DNA of 62,869 nucleotides from Microbacteriaceae bacterium 3FA27C10 (lineage in GTDB: Bacteria; Actinomycetota; Actinomycetes; Actinomycetales; Microbacteriaceae). The translations under genes and the position numbers were made by a program. The notes beneath the pieces were generated by a model that saw only the letters and a program-made list of their open reading frames with translations, had not been told where the DNA came from and ran no database searches. This document shows, piece by piece, positions 8,381-16,757 of the stretch. The stretch spans positions 1-62,869 of the forward strand of contig SCNI01000021.1 in NCBI GenBank assembly GCA_005502775.1, written 5' to 3'. Within the stretch, counting starts at the first letter, position 1. Each line of letters begins with the position of its first letter.

Positions 8381-8820
8381 TGGTCGGCCATCCGGCGCAG
8401 GATGCCCGCGGCTCCCTCGAGCACGGCGAGCTCGTCGGCGTCGAGCGCGGCCAGGCGCTGGTCGAGCCAGGCGTCCCGGCGCCGGCGGGTCTCGAGCACG
8501 ACGCTGCGGCCGGCGTCGGTGAGGCCCACGAGCACCAGGCGGCGGTCGGCTTCGCTCTTCGTGCGCGTGACGTAGCCCGCGGCCTCGAGGATGTTCAGTG
8601 TGCGATTCATCGACGGCGGCGTCACGCGCTCGTGGGCGCTGAGGGCGGCCGGGGTGAGCTCGCCGCGCCGCAGCAGCGCGCCGAGCACGCCCGACTGCGT
8701 GTCGCTCAGCTCGTCGTCGGCCTTCTCCCGCCGCAGCCGCCGGGAGAGTCGGAGAGTGGCAGCGCGCAGCTCAGCGCTGAGGCTGGCTTCGGTTCGCTGA
8801 TCGGTCACGATAGTTAGCAT
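8377..8820 (-). CDS. MarR-family transcriptional regulator
   Basis: This 147-residue winged-helix protein has the MarR core: LSDTQSGVLGALLRRGELT, the recognition helix region PSMNRTLNILEAAGYV, and the wing RTKSEADRRLVLVGLT. The start may be ATG 8820 or GTG 8808; I chose the ATG. A perfect 8-3-8 palindrome at 8825-8843 lies immediately upstream, where a MarR dimer would block transcription. The four-base overlap with the MFS gene indicates a regulator-pump operon. It is divergent from ffh. Confidence 0.88.
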   Translation of the reverse strand: MLTIVTDQRTEASLSAELRAATLRLSRRLRREKADDELSDTQSGVLGALLRRGELTPAALSAHERVTPPSMNRTLNILEAAGYVTRTKSEADRRLVLVGLTDAGRSVVLETRRRRDAWLDQRLAALDADELAVLEGAAGILRRMADQ

Positions 8821-8824
8821 ACGC

Positions 8825-8843
8825 TCATTAGCTTTGCTAATGA
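8825..8843 (-). promoter_or_regulatory. Candidate MarR operator
   Basis: TCATTAGC-TTT-GCTAATGA is a perfect inverted repeat with 8-base arms and a 3-base spacer. It is AT-rich against GC-rich surroundings and sits 5 bases upstream of the marR ATG. It fits the dyads bound by MarR dimers and probably mediates autorepression of the marR-MFS operon. Binding is inferred. Confidence 0.65.
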
Positions 8844-8929
8844 AATGGCGACGTCTCGGGGGCTGCCGGCCCGCGCATCCGCGGGAGCACGCCCGATGCA
8901 CAGCCCGGTGCGGTTAAACTGGCTGCACG

Positions 8930-10507
8930 ATGGCTACTTTTGGAAACCTCTCGGACAGGCTCGCCGAAACCTTCAAGAACCTCCGCACGAAGGGAAAGCT
9001 GAGCCCGGCGGATGTCGACTCGACCGTTCGCGAGATCCGTCGCGCCCTGCTCGACGCCGACGTCGCGCTCGACGTGGTGAAGGACTTCACCAGCAAGGTG
9101 CGCGAGCGCGCGCTCGGCGACGAGGTGAACAAGGCGCTCAACCCCGCCCAGCAGGTGGTGCAGATCGTCAACGAGGAGCTCGTGCAGATCCTCGGCGGCA
9201 CCCAGCGCCGGCTCGAGTTCGCGAAGAAGCCGCCGACCGTCATCATGCTCGCCGGCCTTCAGGGGGCCGGTAAGACGACGCTCGCGGGCAAGCTCGCGAA
9301 GTGGCTCGCGAAGGACAATCACACCCCGCTGCTCGTGGCGGCCGACCTCCAGCGCCCCAACGCGGTGAACCAGCTGCAGGTCGTGGGCGGCCAGGCCGGT
9401 GTTCCGGTCTACGCGCCGGAGCCGGGCAACGGCGTGGGCAACCCCGTGCGCGTGGCGAAGGACAGCATCAAGTACGCCGTCGACAAGCAGTACGACACGG
9501 TCATCATCGACACGGCCGGCCGTCTCGGCGTCGACGCCGACATGATGAAGCAGGCCGCAGACATCCGCAAGGCCGTCGACCCCGACGAGGTGCTCTTCGT
9601 CATCGACGCGATGATCGGTCAGGACGCCGTGGCCACGGCCCGCGCCTTCCAGGAGGGTGTCGACTTCACCGGTGTCGTGCTCACCAAGCTCGACGGCGAC
9701 GCCCGTGGCGGTGCGGCGCTCTCGGTGGCCTCGGTCACCGGCCGGCCGATCATCTTCGCCTCGACGGGGGAGACGCTCGACGACTTCGAGCCGTTCTACC
9801 CCGACCGCATGGCTTCGCGCATCCTCGATCTCGGCGACATCCTCTCGCTCATCGAGCAGGCCCAGGAGGCCTTCGACGAGGACGAGGCGCGCAAGGTCGC
9901 CGAGAAGTTCGCGACCGACAGCTTCACGCTCGACGACTTCCTCAAGCAGATGCAGCAGCTGCGCAACATGGGCTCCATCAAGAAGATGATGGGCATGCTC
10001 CCGGGCGCCGGCGGCCTCAAGCAGCAGCTCGACAACTTCGACGAGAAGGAGATCGTGCGCACCGAGGCCATCATCCAGTCGATGACCAAGGCCGAGCGCA
10101 CCAACCCCAAGCTCCTCAACGGCTCGCGCCGCCTCCGGATCGCCAAGGGTTCCGGAATGACCGTCACCGACGTCAACTCGCTCGTGCAGCGCTTCGAGCA
10201 GGCCTCGAAGATGATGAAGACCGTGGCCAAGGGCGGCGTGCCGAACGTGCCCGGCATGGGCCCCATCCCGGGCGCCGGCTTCGGCGGAGGCCGCGGCAAG
10301 CCGCAGGCCAAGAAGAAGCAGGGCTCCCGCTCAGGCAACCCGGCGAAGCGCGCGGCCGAGAACGCGGCGCGGGCGAGCGGCGAGAAGCCGGCCGTCACCG
10401 CGGGTTCCGGCGGGGGAGCGGGCTTCGGCCTCGCCTCGAAGGCACCGAGCGGGCAGCCGAACCCGAGCCCCGAAGAGCTCGAGGCGCTGCAGCGTTTCCT
10501 TCGCTAG
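8930..10507 (+). CDS. ffh: Signal recognition particle protein Ffh
   Basis: This 525-residue GTPase binds 4.5S RNA and signal sequences and delivers nascent membrane proteins to FtsY. The N domain covers residues 1-95. The G domain has GLQGAGKTT at about 107, DTAGR at about 192 and TKLDG at about 252. The Met-rich M domain (about 300-440) includes the GSGM RNA-binding motif. The C-terminal tail of about 80 residues is rich in Gly, Lys and Ala, longer than in E. coli (453 residues in total) and typical of actinobacteria. A TAAACT hexamer 9 bases before the ATG, with no clear ribosome site, suggests a very short or absent leader. A strong terminator follows. Confidence 0.98.
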   Translation: MATFGNLSDRLAETFKNLRTKGKLSPADVDSTVREIRRALLDADVALDVVKDFTSKVRERALGDEVNKALNPAQQVVQIVNEELVQILGGTQRRLEFAKKPPTVIMLAGLQGAGKTTLAGKLAKWLAKDNHTPLLVAADLQRPNAVNQLQVVGGQAGVPVYAPEPGNGVGNPVRVAKDSIKYAVDKQYDTVIIDTAGRLGVDADMMKQAADIRKAVDPDEVLFVIDAMIGQDAVATARAFQEGVDFTGVVLTKLDGDARGGAALSVASVTGRPIIFASTGETLDDFEPFYPDRMASRILDLGDILSLIEQAQEAFDEDEARKVAEKFATDSFTLDDFLKQMQQLRNMGSIKKMMGMLPGAGGLKQQLDNFDEKEIVRTEAIIQSMTKAERTNPKLLNGSRRLRIAKGSGMTVTDVNSLVQRFEQASKMMKTVAKGGVPNVPGMGPIPGAGFGGGRGKPQAKKKQGSRSGNPAKRAAENAARASGEKPAVTAGSGGGAGFGLASKAPSGQPNPSPEELEALQRFLR

Positions 10508-10524
10508 AACGGCGCGGTACGTCG

Positions 10525-10562
10525 AAAGGCCCGCCCCCGTCCGAGACGGGAGGCGGGCCTTT
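10525..10562. terminator. Bidirectional rho-independent terminator
   Basis: A GC-rich hairpin with arms AAAGGCCCGCC and GGCGGGCCTTT encloses a CCGTC/GACGGG inner stem. It lies between the convergent ffh and apionate-operon ends and has A/T tails on both sides, so it can stop transcription from either direction. Confidence 0.88.
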
Positions 10563-10592
10563 CCGATGAGCTCAGCGCCTGCGCTCGGCCGA

Positions 10593-11456
10593 TCAGCGCT
10601 CGATCTTGTCGAGGTGCAGCATCGCGGCGAGGTTCTTGTCGAGCTCCTCGTCGGTGAAGACCTTCTTCCAGTCCTCCTTGATGATGGCTCCGTGGCCGTA
10701 GTCCATCGCGATCAGGCAGGCGTCGCTGAACGGGTTGTCGCCCTTCAGCGTGTTCGCGAGCGCCACCTGGGTGTGTCCGAGCAGGATGGCGCGGGCAGCC
10801 GGCTCCGGAACGCCCATGGTGTTCACGGCCTCGTCGAGCGACTCCTTCAGCAGGGCGCCGATCATGCAGGCGATAGTCTCCACGAGGGTGGGCTCGAGCT
10901 GCGCGAGCTGCTTCACGGTGGTCCAGTGCACGTCTCCCACGGGGGCGAAGATGGCGCGCACGACCTGCTCGACCTGGGCCTTCTTGGTCTCGTCGTCGCT
11001 CTCGATCGCGGCGATCGCATCCTGAAGCGCGGCGATGCCGCCGAAGGTGTCGGCGTATTCCTCGGGCGTGTGACGCTCGACGAACACCGAGGGGTGACAG
11101 GGGTGCGTGACGGCCTGGATGACGTCGTCACGGCGGGTGAGGAGGCCCGCGTAGGCGGCGGCCGGGTCGAGCGTCAGCACGATCGAGCCCGACTTCATCT
11201 GCGGCACCACGTCGGCCGACACGGCCTTGAGCGCGAGGTCGGGAACGGCGAGCACCACGACGTCGGCGTCGCGGACGGCGTCGGGCGTCTCGGTGAGGGT
11301 GCGGCCGGTGGCGGTCACTCGCTCCTGGCCGGCGGGCGAGTTCTCGCTGTAGTACACGGTGTAGTCGGTCTTGACGAGGTTGTTGGACACGCGCATGCCC
11401 ATCTTCCCGCCTGCGCCGATGACCGCGATGGTGAGAGTGTCAGTTGACGTCGACAT
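10593..11456 (-). CDS. apnO: PGDH_C-type NAD-dependent dehydrogenase, probable D-apionate oxidoisomerase
   Basis: This 287-residue cytoplasmic enzyme has an N-terminal Rossmann motif (AVIGAGGKMGMRV, about residues 11-23) and a helical C-terminal domain of the phosphogluconate-dehydrogenase-like family, with THPCHPSVF and GALLKESLDEAVNTMG. The family includes ApnO, which oxidises and isomerises D-apionate to 3-oxo-isoapionate. The neighbours supply the remaining steps expected after that reaction, which is the main reason for this assignment; a different sugar acid cannot be excluded. It is the last gene of the operon, and its start lies inside the end of the preceding gene (17-base overlap). 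Confidence 0.65.
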   Translation of the reverse strand: MSTSTDTLTIAVIGAGGKMGMRVSNNLVKTDYTVYYSENSPAGQERVTATGRTLTETPDAVRDADVVVLAVPDLALKAVSADVVPQMKSGSIVLTLDPAAAYAGLLTRRDDVIQAVTHPCHPSVFVERHTPEEYADTFGGIAALQDAIAAIESDDETKKAQVEQVVRAIFAPVGDVHWTTVKQLAQLEPTLVETIACMIGALLKESLDEAVNTMGVPEPAARAILLGHTQVALANTLKGDNPFSDACLIAMDYGHGAIIKEDWKKVFTDEELDKNLAAMLHLDKIER

Positions 11457-12261
11457 GGTTGCTCCTTAGGTAGTCGAGGTTGTGGGTGTTCCAGTCGTTC
11501 TCCAGCCGGATGGTCTCCTCCAGGGAGTCGCCCAGCGGAAGCCAGTGTTCGATCACGAGATTGATGCCACGCTCCTCGGGCCGCACGGTCTTCATCAGGT
11601 GCTCGAAGTCGAGCAGCCCGGTGCCGAGCGCCGCGCCTTCGAGGGTGAAGCCCACCCAGCCGCCACGACGGGTGAACGCGAAGTCCTTCACGTGCACGTT
11701 GGCCGTGTACGGGGCGCAGCGGTCGATCACGTCGACCGGGTTCTCGAGGGCGGCGACGGTGTTGGCGGGGTCGAGGCAGATGCCGAGTCTCGGATGTGCG
11801 AGCTGCTCCACGAGGCCCACCAGCGCCGTCGACGACACCTGCTCGTAGGTCTCGAGGGCGAGTGTGACCCCGGCGTCGTCGAACGCGCCGAGCACCTCGC
11901 CGAGCTGCTGCTCGGCCTGGACGAGAGTGGGCCGGGAGGCGGGGGAGTACAGCATCGAGCGCAGCAATGGGGCGCCGAGCGCCTGCGCGATGCCGAGGTA
12001 CCGGCGCAGGTGGTCGGGGGAGATGCCTTTCGTGCCCACTTCGAGCACGATGTCGAGCTCCTCGGCCAGCCCCGCCAGGCGGGCGAGCTCGGCGGCGCTG
12101 AACTCCTCGATCGGCGCGTAGTCGCAGATCTGGAAGAGCGGCACGCCGAGCTCGTGCGTGCGGCGCAGCATGTCGAAGGCGTCGAGCCGGCGCAGCCCGG
12201 GCTGCTCGCCCGCGAGCTCGGAGTGCTGCCAGAAGAAGGCATACGTGCTGAGCCCGATCAT
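11440..12261 (-). CDS. oiaC: Xylose-isomerase-like TIM barrel, probable 3-oxo-isoapionate decarboxylase
   Basis: This 273-residue sugar-phosphate isomerase/epimerase-like TIM barrel shows metal-ligand strands: ALETYEQV (Glu), GICLDPANT (Asp), NVHVKDF (His, Lys, Asp) and a late Glu in LVIEHW. In D-apionate pathways a member of this fold (OiaC) decarboxylates 3-oxo-isoapionate to L-erythrulose, which would link the dehydrogenase to the tetrulose kinase and isomerases encoded here. An epimerase of the EryC type is the alternative. The start overlaps the preceding stop by four bases (ATGA), and the 3' end overlaps the next gene by 17 bases. Confidence 0.62.
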   Translation of the reverse strand: MIGLSTYAFFWQHSELAGEQPGLRRLDAFDMLRRTHELGVPLFQICDYAPIEEFSAAELARLAGLAEELDIVLEVGTKGISPDHLRRYLGIAQALGAPLLRSMLYSPASRPTLVQAEQQLGEVLGAFDDAGVTLALETYEQVSSTALVGLVEQLAHPRLGICLDPANTVAALENPVDVIDRCAPYTANVHVKDFAFTRRGGWVGFTLEGAALGTGLLDFEHLMKTVRPEERGINLVIEHWLPLGDSLEETIRLENDWNTHNLDYLRSNHVDVN

Positions 12262-13004
12262 GCGCGGGCCCCCGCTTCGGCGAGCACACGTTCGAGCGCG
12301 GCAGGGTCGTGCGCGAACCGGCCGAGGAACAGGCCGTCGACCTCGGGGCCGAGCTCGGAGAGGAGGCCGGGGCCGGCGCTGCCGCCGTAGATCACGGCGC
12401 TGCCCGGCCGGTGGGCCACGGCGGCATGCAGAAGGGCGCACACGGCGGTGACGTAGGCGGGCTCCGCAGGTTCGGCGGCGCCGATCGCCCACACCGGCTC
12501 GTAGGCCACGATCACGGGGCCGTCGACCGCGCCGGCCAGGGCCGATGCGATCTGCCGCAGGCATTCGCCGGCGGCCGCGGCCGGCTCGGCGCGCATCCGC
12601 TCGCCCACGCAGAGCACGGGAGTCAGCCCGTTGCGGAGGGCCGCGGCGGTCTTCTGCGCCACGGTCTCGTCGGTCTCGCCGAACAGCGAGCGGCGCTCGG
12701 CGTGGCCGACCTCGGCCAGGCGCACGCCGATCTCGGCCAGCTCGGGGCCGCCCACTTCGCCGGTGAAGGCGCCCGTGTCGGCGGCTGCGACATCCTGTGC
12801 CCCCACGAGCACCCGAGAGCCCTCGAGCGCGCGGACGCTCGAGGCCAGCGAGAGATAGCCCGGGATGACGAACAGCTGCACCCGGCCCTCGGCCACCGCC
12901 GGGGTCGCGCGCCCGATCTCGCCGACCCGCTCGATCCAGGAGGCGGTCTGCGCGTGCCCGAAGTACATCTTCAGGCTCACACCGACGAGGGTGGGAGAAC
13001 TCAT
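12258..13004 (-). CDS. lerI: Triose-phosphate-isomerase-like enzyme, probable L-erythrulose 1-phosphate isomerase
   Basis: This 248-residue TIM barrel keeps the triosephosphate isomerase catalytic set: Lys12 (SLKMYFG), His101 (GHAERR, usually GHSERR) and Glu169 (AYEPVWAIG). The altered N-terminal motif (VSLKMYFG instead of NWKMN) separates it from housekeeping TpiA and matches the LerI/EryH branch, which converts L-erythrulose 1-phosphate to D-erythrulose 4-phosphate. It starts one base inside the preceding RpiB-type stop (TGATG), so translation is coupled. The function rests on the family split and the operon context. Confidence 0.72.
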   Translation of the reverse strand: MSSPTLVGVSLKMYFGHAQTASWIERVGEIGRATPAVAEGRVQLFVIPGYLSLASSVRALEGSRVLVGAQDVAAADTGAFTGEVGGPELAEIGVRLAEVGHAERRSLFGETDETVAQKTAAALRNGLTPVLCVGERMRAEPAAAAGECLRQIASALAGAVDGPVIVAYEPVWAIGAAEPAEPAYVTAVCALLHAAVAHRPGSAVIYGGSAGPGLLSELGPEVDGLFLGRFAHDPAALERVLAEAGARA

Positions 13005-13471
13005 CAGCAGGAGCCCGTGGTCTCGTACTCGCTCAGCACGGCGACCTTCTCGGCGCTCGCGCTCTTTTCGTCGAAGCGGTAGGTGAGCCACTCGCGCACG
13101 AGGCGGCGGGCGAGCTCGATGCCGATCACGCGCTGGCCCATGGTGAGCACCTGCGCGTTGTTGGAGAGGATGAGGCGCTCCACCGAGAAGCTGTCGTGCG
13201 CCACCGAGGCGCGGATGCCCGCGACCTTGCCCGCGGCCATCGCCACGCCGATGCCGGTGCCGCAGAACAGCAGCGCGCGGTCGGCGGCGCCTGCGGCGAT
13301 GAGCTCGCCCGCGGCCACTCCCACGCGAGGGTAGGGCGTGTGCCCGTCGGCGTCGACGCCGACGTCGGTGACCGACTCGACGAGATCGCTGGCGAGGAGA
13401 TCCGTCTTCAGGATCTCCTTGTAGTCGTAACCGGCGTCATCCGATCCGATGACGATGCGGAGCTTGTCCAT
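13004..13471 (-). CDS. derI: RpiB-type sugar-phosphate isomerase, probable D-erythrulose 4-phosphate isomerase
   Basis: This 155-residue LacAB/RpiB-family protein has the opening [13 protein letters not shown] and the catalytic Cys70 in [37 protein letters not shown] forms the phosphate- and sugar-binding region. In tetrulose pathways this family (DerI/EryI) turns D-erythrulose 4-phosphate into D-erythrose 4-phosphate, an intermediate of the pentose phosphate pathway. Ribose-5-phosphate isomerase activity is the alternative. The gene follows the kinase stop by 3 bases and overlaps the next start by one base. Confidence 0.75.
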   Translation of the reverse strand: MDKLRIVIGSDDAGYDYKEILKTDLLASDLVESVTDVGVDADGHTPYPRVGVAAGELIAAGAADRALLFCGTGIGVAMAAGKVAGIRASVAHDSFSVERLILSNNAQVLTMGQRVIGIELARRLVREWLTYRFDEKSASAEKVAVLSEYETTGSC

Positions 13472-13474
13472 GCT

Positions 13475-15211
13475 CTATTTCTCCTCTTCTCCGCCGGTCA
13501 GCACCGGCGCGATCGCGTGCGCGATCAGTGCGAACGAGTACGCTCCGGGATCGGGCGTGCCCAGGCTCTTCTCCGCGTGCGGGCGCGCGCGGCCCATCAG
13601 CGGCAGCAGCTCGGCGGTGGCCTCCGCGGCGGCGCTCGCGGCGTCGGCGGCGAGCGTCCAGGCCTCGGCCAGCGGATGCCCGGCCGCGACCTCGGCGGCC
13701 AGAGTCTCGGCGAAGGGCACGAGGGCGTCGACCATGGTCTTGTCGCCGGGTTGCGCCTTGCCGAAGGCCATGATGGCCTCGACCGCGTCGGTGACGCCGG
13801 CGCTCACGGAGACGCCGGTGGGCGCATCCGTGTCTCCGAGCCGACCGCCGAGAGCGGCGAGGGCGGCGCCCCAGAGCGCGCCCGACGTGCCTCCGGCCTT
13901 GTTGGCCCAGGCGTCTCCGGCGAGGCTCAGGGTGGTCTGGATGCCCGCGCCGGCCTCCACGGCGGCGCTCGCTGCGGCGGCGCCCGCCCGGGCCCCGCGT
14001 TGCATGCCGATGCCGTGGTCGCCGTCTCCGGCGATCGCGTCGATGCGGCCGAGCTCCTCGACGTTCTCGTCGACCACGGTCACGATCGCGGCCAGCGCGC
14101 GTTCGGCCTGCCGTGCGGCGGCCTGCGAGACCTCGCTCGCCTCGGGGATCGGCACCTCGTCGGTGCGCGCGATCTCCGCCGCGTCGAGCTGCTCGGCGGG
14201 GGCGACGGAGCCCTTGCGGTAGGCGGGGGTGTCGGCCGGAGCGCGCCAGAAGCCCTCGAGCTCCTCGTCGAGCCAGAACAGCGTGAGCGAGAGTCCCGCC
14301 ATGTCGAAGCTCGTCACGAGCTCGCCCACCTCGGGGTCGACCACCTCCAGGCCGGCGGCCTCGAGCAGGCGGGCGACACAGCGGTAGACCACGAAGAGCT
14401 CCTCGTACTTCACCGAGCCGAGGCCGTTCAGGATGACGCCCACGCGGTGCCCGGCGGCCTCCTCGATGCCCTCCGGCAGCTCGGCGAGCAGCGCGCCCAC
14501 GAGCTGCCCGGCGAGCTCGTCGGCGCTCGGGACGCCGGTCTCGTCGATGCCGGGCTCGCCGTGGATGCCCATGCCCACCGCCATCCGCCCCTCGGGGACG
14601 GAGAACAGCGGATGCTCGGCGCCGGGCAGCGTGCAGCCGCTGAACGCGACGCCGAAGGAACGGGTGCGTTCGTTGGCGAGAGTCGCGACGCGCACCACCT
14701 CGTCGAGCGGGTAGCCCGCCTCGGCGGCGCCGGCGGCGGCCTTGAACACCGTGAAGTCGCCCGCGATGCCGCGGCGCTTGTGCTTCTCGGCGGGCGGCGC
14801 GCTCGAGATGTCGTCGGTCACCACCACCGTGCGGGTGGGGATGCCGGCGGCGTTCAGCTTCTCCTCGGCGCGGCTGAAGTGCAGCACGTCGCCGGCGTAG
14901 TTGCCGTAGCTCAGCAGCACGCCGGCGCCGCGCTCGGCCGCGGTGACCACCGACTCGACCTGCTGCGCCGAGGGCGAGGCGAAGAGGTTGCCCATGGCCG
15001 CGCCGTGGGCGAGGCCCGCACCGACGATGCCGCCGAAGGCCGGGTAATGGCCCGAGCCGCCGCCGATCACCAGGGCGACCTGACCGTCGGGGGTGCGGGT
15101 GCTCCGCACCACGCCGCCGGCGACCCGGCGCACATGGTTGCGGTTGGCGGCCACGAAGCCGTCGATCATCTCGTCGGCGAAGTCGGCCGGGTCGTTGTAC
15201 AAACGCGTCAT
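13475..15211 (-). CDS. lerK: DhaK-DhaL fusion kinase, probable L-erythrulose kinase
   Basis: This 578-residue ATP-dependent kinase has a DhaK domain (about 1-335) fused to a DhaL domain (about 370-575). Gly-rich GGGSGHYPAFGG opens the substrate site. His217 (GMGIHGEPG) is the residue that binds the keto-substrate covalently in dihydroxyacetone kinases. The DhaL nucleotide and metal site is DAIAGDGDHGIGM. LerK and DerK, which phosphorylate erythrulose, share this fused architecture. Neighbouring tetrulose-phosphate isomerases favour erythrulose over dihydroxyacetone. An AAGGAG site precedes the ATG, and the permease gene lies 16 bases upstream. Confidence 0.8.
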   Translation of the reverse strand: MTRLYNDPADFADEMIDGFVAANRNHVRRVAGGVVRSTRTPDGQVALVIGGGSGHYPAFGGIVGAGLAHGAAMGNLFASPSAQQVESVVTAAERGAGVLLSYGNYAGDVLHFSRAEEKLNAAGIPTRTVVVTDDISSAPPAEKHKRRGIAGDFTVFKAAAGAAEAGYPLDEVVRVATLANERTRSFGVAFSGCTLPGAEHPLFSVPEGRMAVGMGIHGEPGIDETGVPSADELAGQLVGALLAELPEGIEEAAGHRVGVILNGLGSVKYEELFVVYRCVARLLEAAGLEVVDPEVGELVTSFDMAGLSLTLFWLDEELEGFWRAPADTPAYRKGSVAPAEQLDAAEIARTDEVPIPEASEVSQAAARQAERALAAIVTVVDENVEELGRIDAIAGDGDHGIGMQRGARAGAAAASAAVEAGAGIQTTLSLAGDAWANKAGGTSGALWGAALAALGGRLGDTDAPTGVSVSAGVTDAVEAIMAFGKAQPGDKTMVDALVPFAETLAAEVAAGHPLAEAWTLAADAASAAAEATAELLPLMGRARPHAEKSLGTPDPGAYSFALIAHAIAPVLTGGEEEK

Positions 15212-15227
15212 GATGGAACTCCTTGGG

Positions 15228-16625
15228 TCAGTGCAGGACGACGGTGTCCGGGGCGTCGAGGCCGGAGACCCGGCCGCGGCGGGCGAGCAGCACCATGAGC
15301 ACGGCCGAGAGCAGCATGAAGAAGCCCACGATCGCCATCGGCACGATGTACTGCGGGGTGCCGTCGGCGTTCTTGGTCCAGTCGGCGACCGCGCCCGTGA
15401 TGTACGGCGCGCCGAAGCCGGCGATGTTGCCCACGGTGTTGATCAGCGCCACACCGGCCGCTGCGGCGACTCCGGTGAGGAACTGCGTGGGCAGCGTCCA
15501 GAAGTTCGGCAGCACCGCGAAGATGGCCATCGCCGTGATCGCGATGATGGCGATCGTCGCGACCGGCGACCCGGCGAGCAGCGCGAAGGGGATGGTCAGC
15601 GCGGCGACGACCGCGGGGCCCGCGATGTGCCAGGTCTTGAGACCTCGGCGGCTGACATCCTTCGTCCAGAACCACAGCGCGATGGCCGCGGGGATGTAGG
15701 GGATGGCCGTGATGAGGCCCTTCTGGAACACGTCGTACTTCACGCCGTAGAGCTCCTGGAAGCCCGAGATGATGGTGGGAAGGAAGAAGGCGAGCGTGTA
15801 GAGGCCGTAGATGAAGCCGAAGTAGATGAACGCCAGCGTCCAGACCCGGCCGCTCGAGAAAGCCTGCTTGAACCCGCCGCGCTTCTTGCCGCCGGAGCTC
15901 GTGAGGTTGAGCGACTCGGTCTTCACCTTCTCGTTCTCGAGTTCGGTGGTGAGCCACTGCTGCTCCTCCGGGGTGAGCCACTTCGCGTCGGTGGGCTTGT
16001 CCTTGAGGTAGAACCAGGCGACCACGCCGATGACGATGGCCGGGATGCCCACGCCGAGGAACATGACGCGCCAGCCCTCGAGGCCGAACAGACCGTGTGC
16101 CCCGATGAGGAGTCCGGCGAGCGGGGCGCCGACCACCGTGGTGAGGGGCTGCGCCAAGTAGAAGAGGGCGAGGATCTTGCCGCGGTGGCGGGCGGGCACC
16201 CAGAGGCTGAGGAAGAGGATGGCGCCGGGGAAGAACCCGGCCTCGGCCACGCCCAGCAGGAAGCGGAGCACTGCCAGCTGCTCGAAGTTGCCCACCCAGG
16301 TGAACAGAACCGCGACGATGCCCCAGCTCACCATGATGCGGGCGAGCCAGCGGCGGGCGCCGAAGCGGGCCAGCGCCAGGTTCGAGGGCACCTCGAGCAG
16401 GATGTAGCCGATGAAGAACACGCCCGAGGCGAAGCCGACCTGCGTGACGCTGAGCGCCAGATCGTCGTTCATGCCGTTCGGCGCGGCGAAGCCGATGGCC
16501 GAACGGTCGAGGTAGTTGATGAAGAACATGAGAGCGACGAACGGCACGAGTCGCCAGGCGACTTTGCGGATCGTCGACTTCTCGACGGCGGAAACGGTGG
16601 TTTCCGCGCTGGTGGTGACAGACAC
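15228..16625 (-). CDS. MFS permease, ACS (organic anion) family
   Basis: This 465-residue membrane protein has about 12 transmembrane segments. INYLDRSAIGFAAP in helix 1, GYILLEVPSNLALARFGARRW in the next loop and FFPGAILFLSLWVPARHRGK mark the anion:cation symporter family, whose members import sugar acids, tartrate and similar carboxylates. This supports a sugar acid such as D-apionate, rather than a neutral tetritol, as the operon substrate. The start is GTG with an AAAGGAG site. It is the first gene of the operon, downstream of the promoter and palindrome at 16690-16718. Confidence 0.85.
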   Translation of the reverse strand: MSVTTSAETTVSAVEKSTIRKVAWRLVPFVALMFFINYLDRSAIGFAAPNGMNDDLALSVTQVGFASGVFFIGYILLEVPSNLALARFGARRWLARIMVSWGIVAVLFTWVGNFEQLAVLRFLLGVAEAGFFPGAILFLSLWVPARHRGKILALFYLAQPLTTVVGAPLAGLLIGAHGLFGLEGWRVMFLGVGIPAIVIGVVAWFYLKDKPTDAKWLTPEEQQWLTTELENEKVKTESLNLTSSGGKKRGGFKQAFSSGRVWTLAFIYFGFIYGLYTLAFFLPTIISGFQELYGVKYDVFQKGLITAIPYIPAAIALWFWTKDVSRRGLKTWHIAGPAVVAALTIPFALLAGSPVATIAIIAITAMAIFAVLPNFWTLPTQFLTGVAAAAGVALINTVGNIAGFGAPYITGAVADWTKNADGTPQYIVPMAIVGFFMLLSAVLMVLLARRGRVSGLDAPDTVVLH

Positions 16626-16689
16626 GAGAACTCCTTTGTCAGTGTTGGCGGGCGACGCTGATCGACGATCATGACGAGGCGATGACGAG

Positions 16690-16718
16690 AACCTATCAAC
16701 CGGTTGACCAATTTACAA
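16690..16718 (-). promoter_or_regulatory. Catabolic operon promoter with embedded operator
   Basis: On the minus strand, TTGTAA (16713-16718) and TAGGTT (16690-16695) are spaced by exactly 17 bases and fit -35 and -10 boxes for the permease gene. The spacer contains a perfect 12-base palindrome, TCAACCGGTTGA (16696-16707). A repressor bound there would block RNA polymerase. The divergent FadR/GntR regulator starting at 16758 is the natural candidate. Confidence 0.68.
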
Positions 16719-16757
16719 GCGACACCGGGACATCGCCGAAGTTGATAGCGTGATCGC

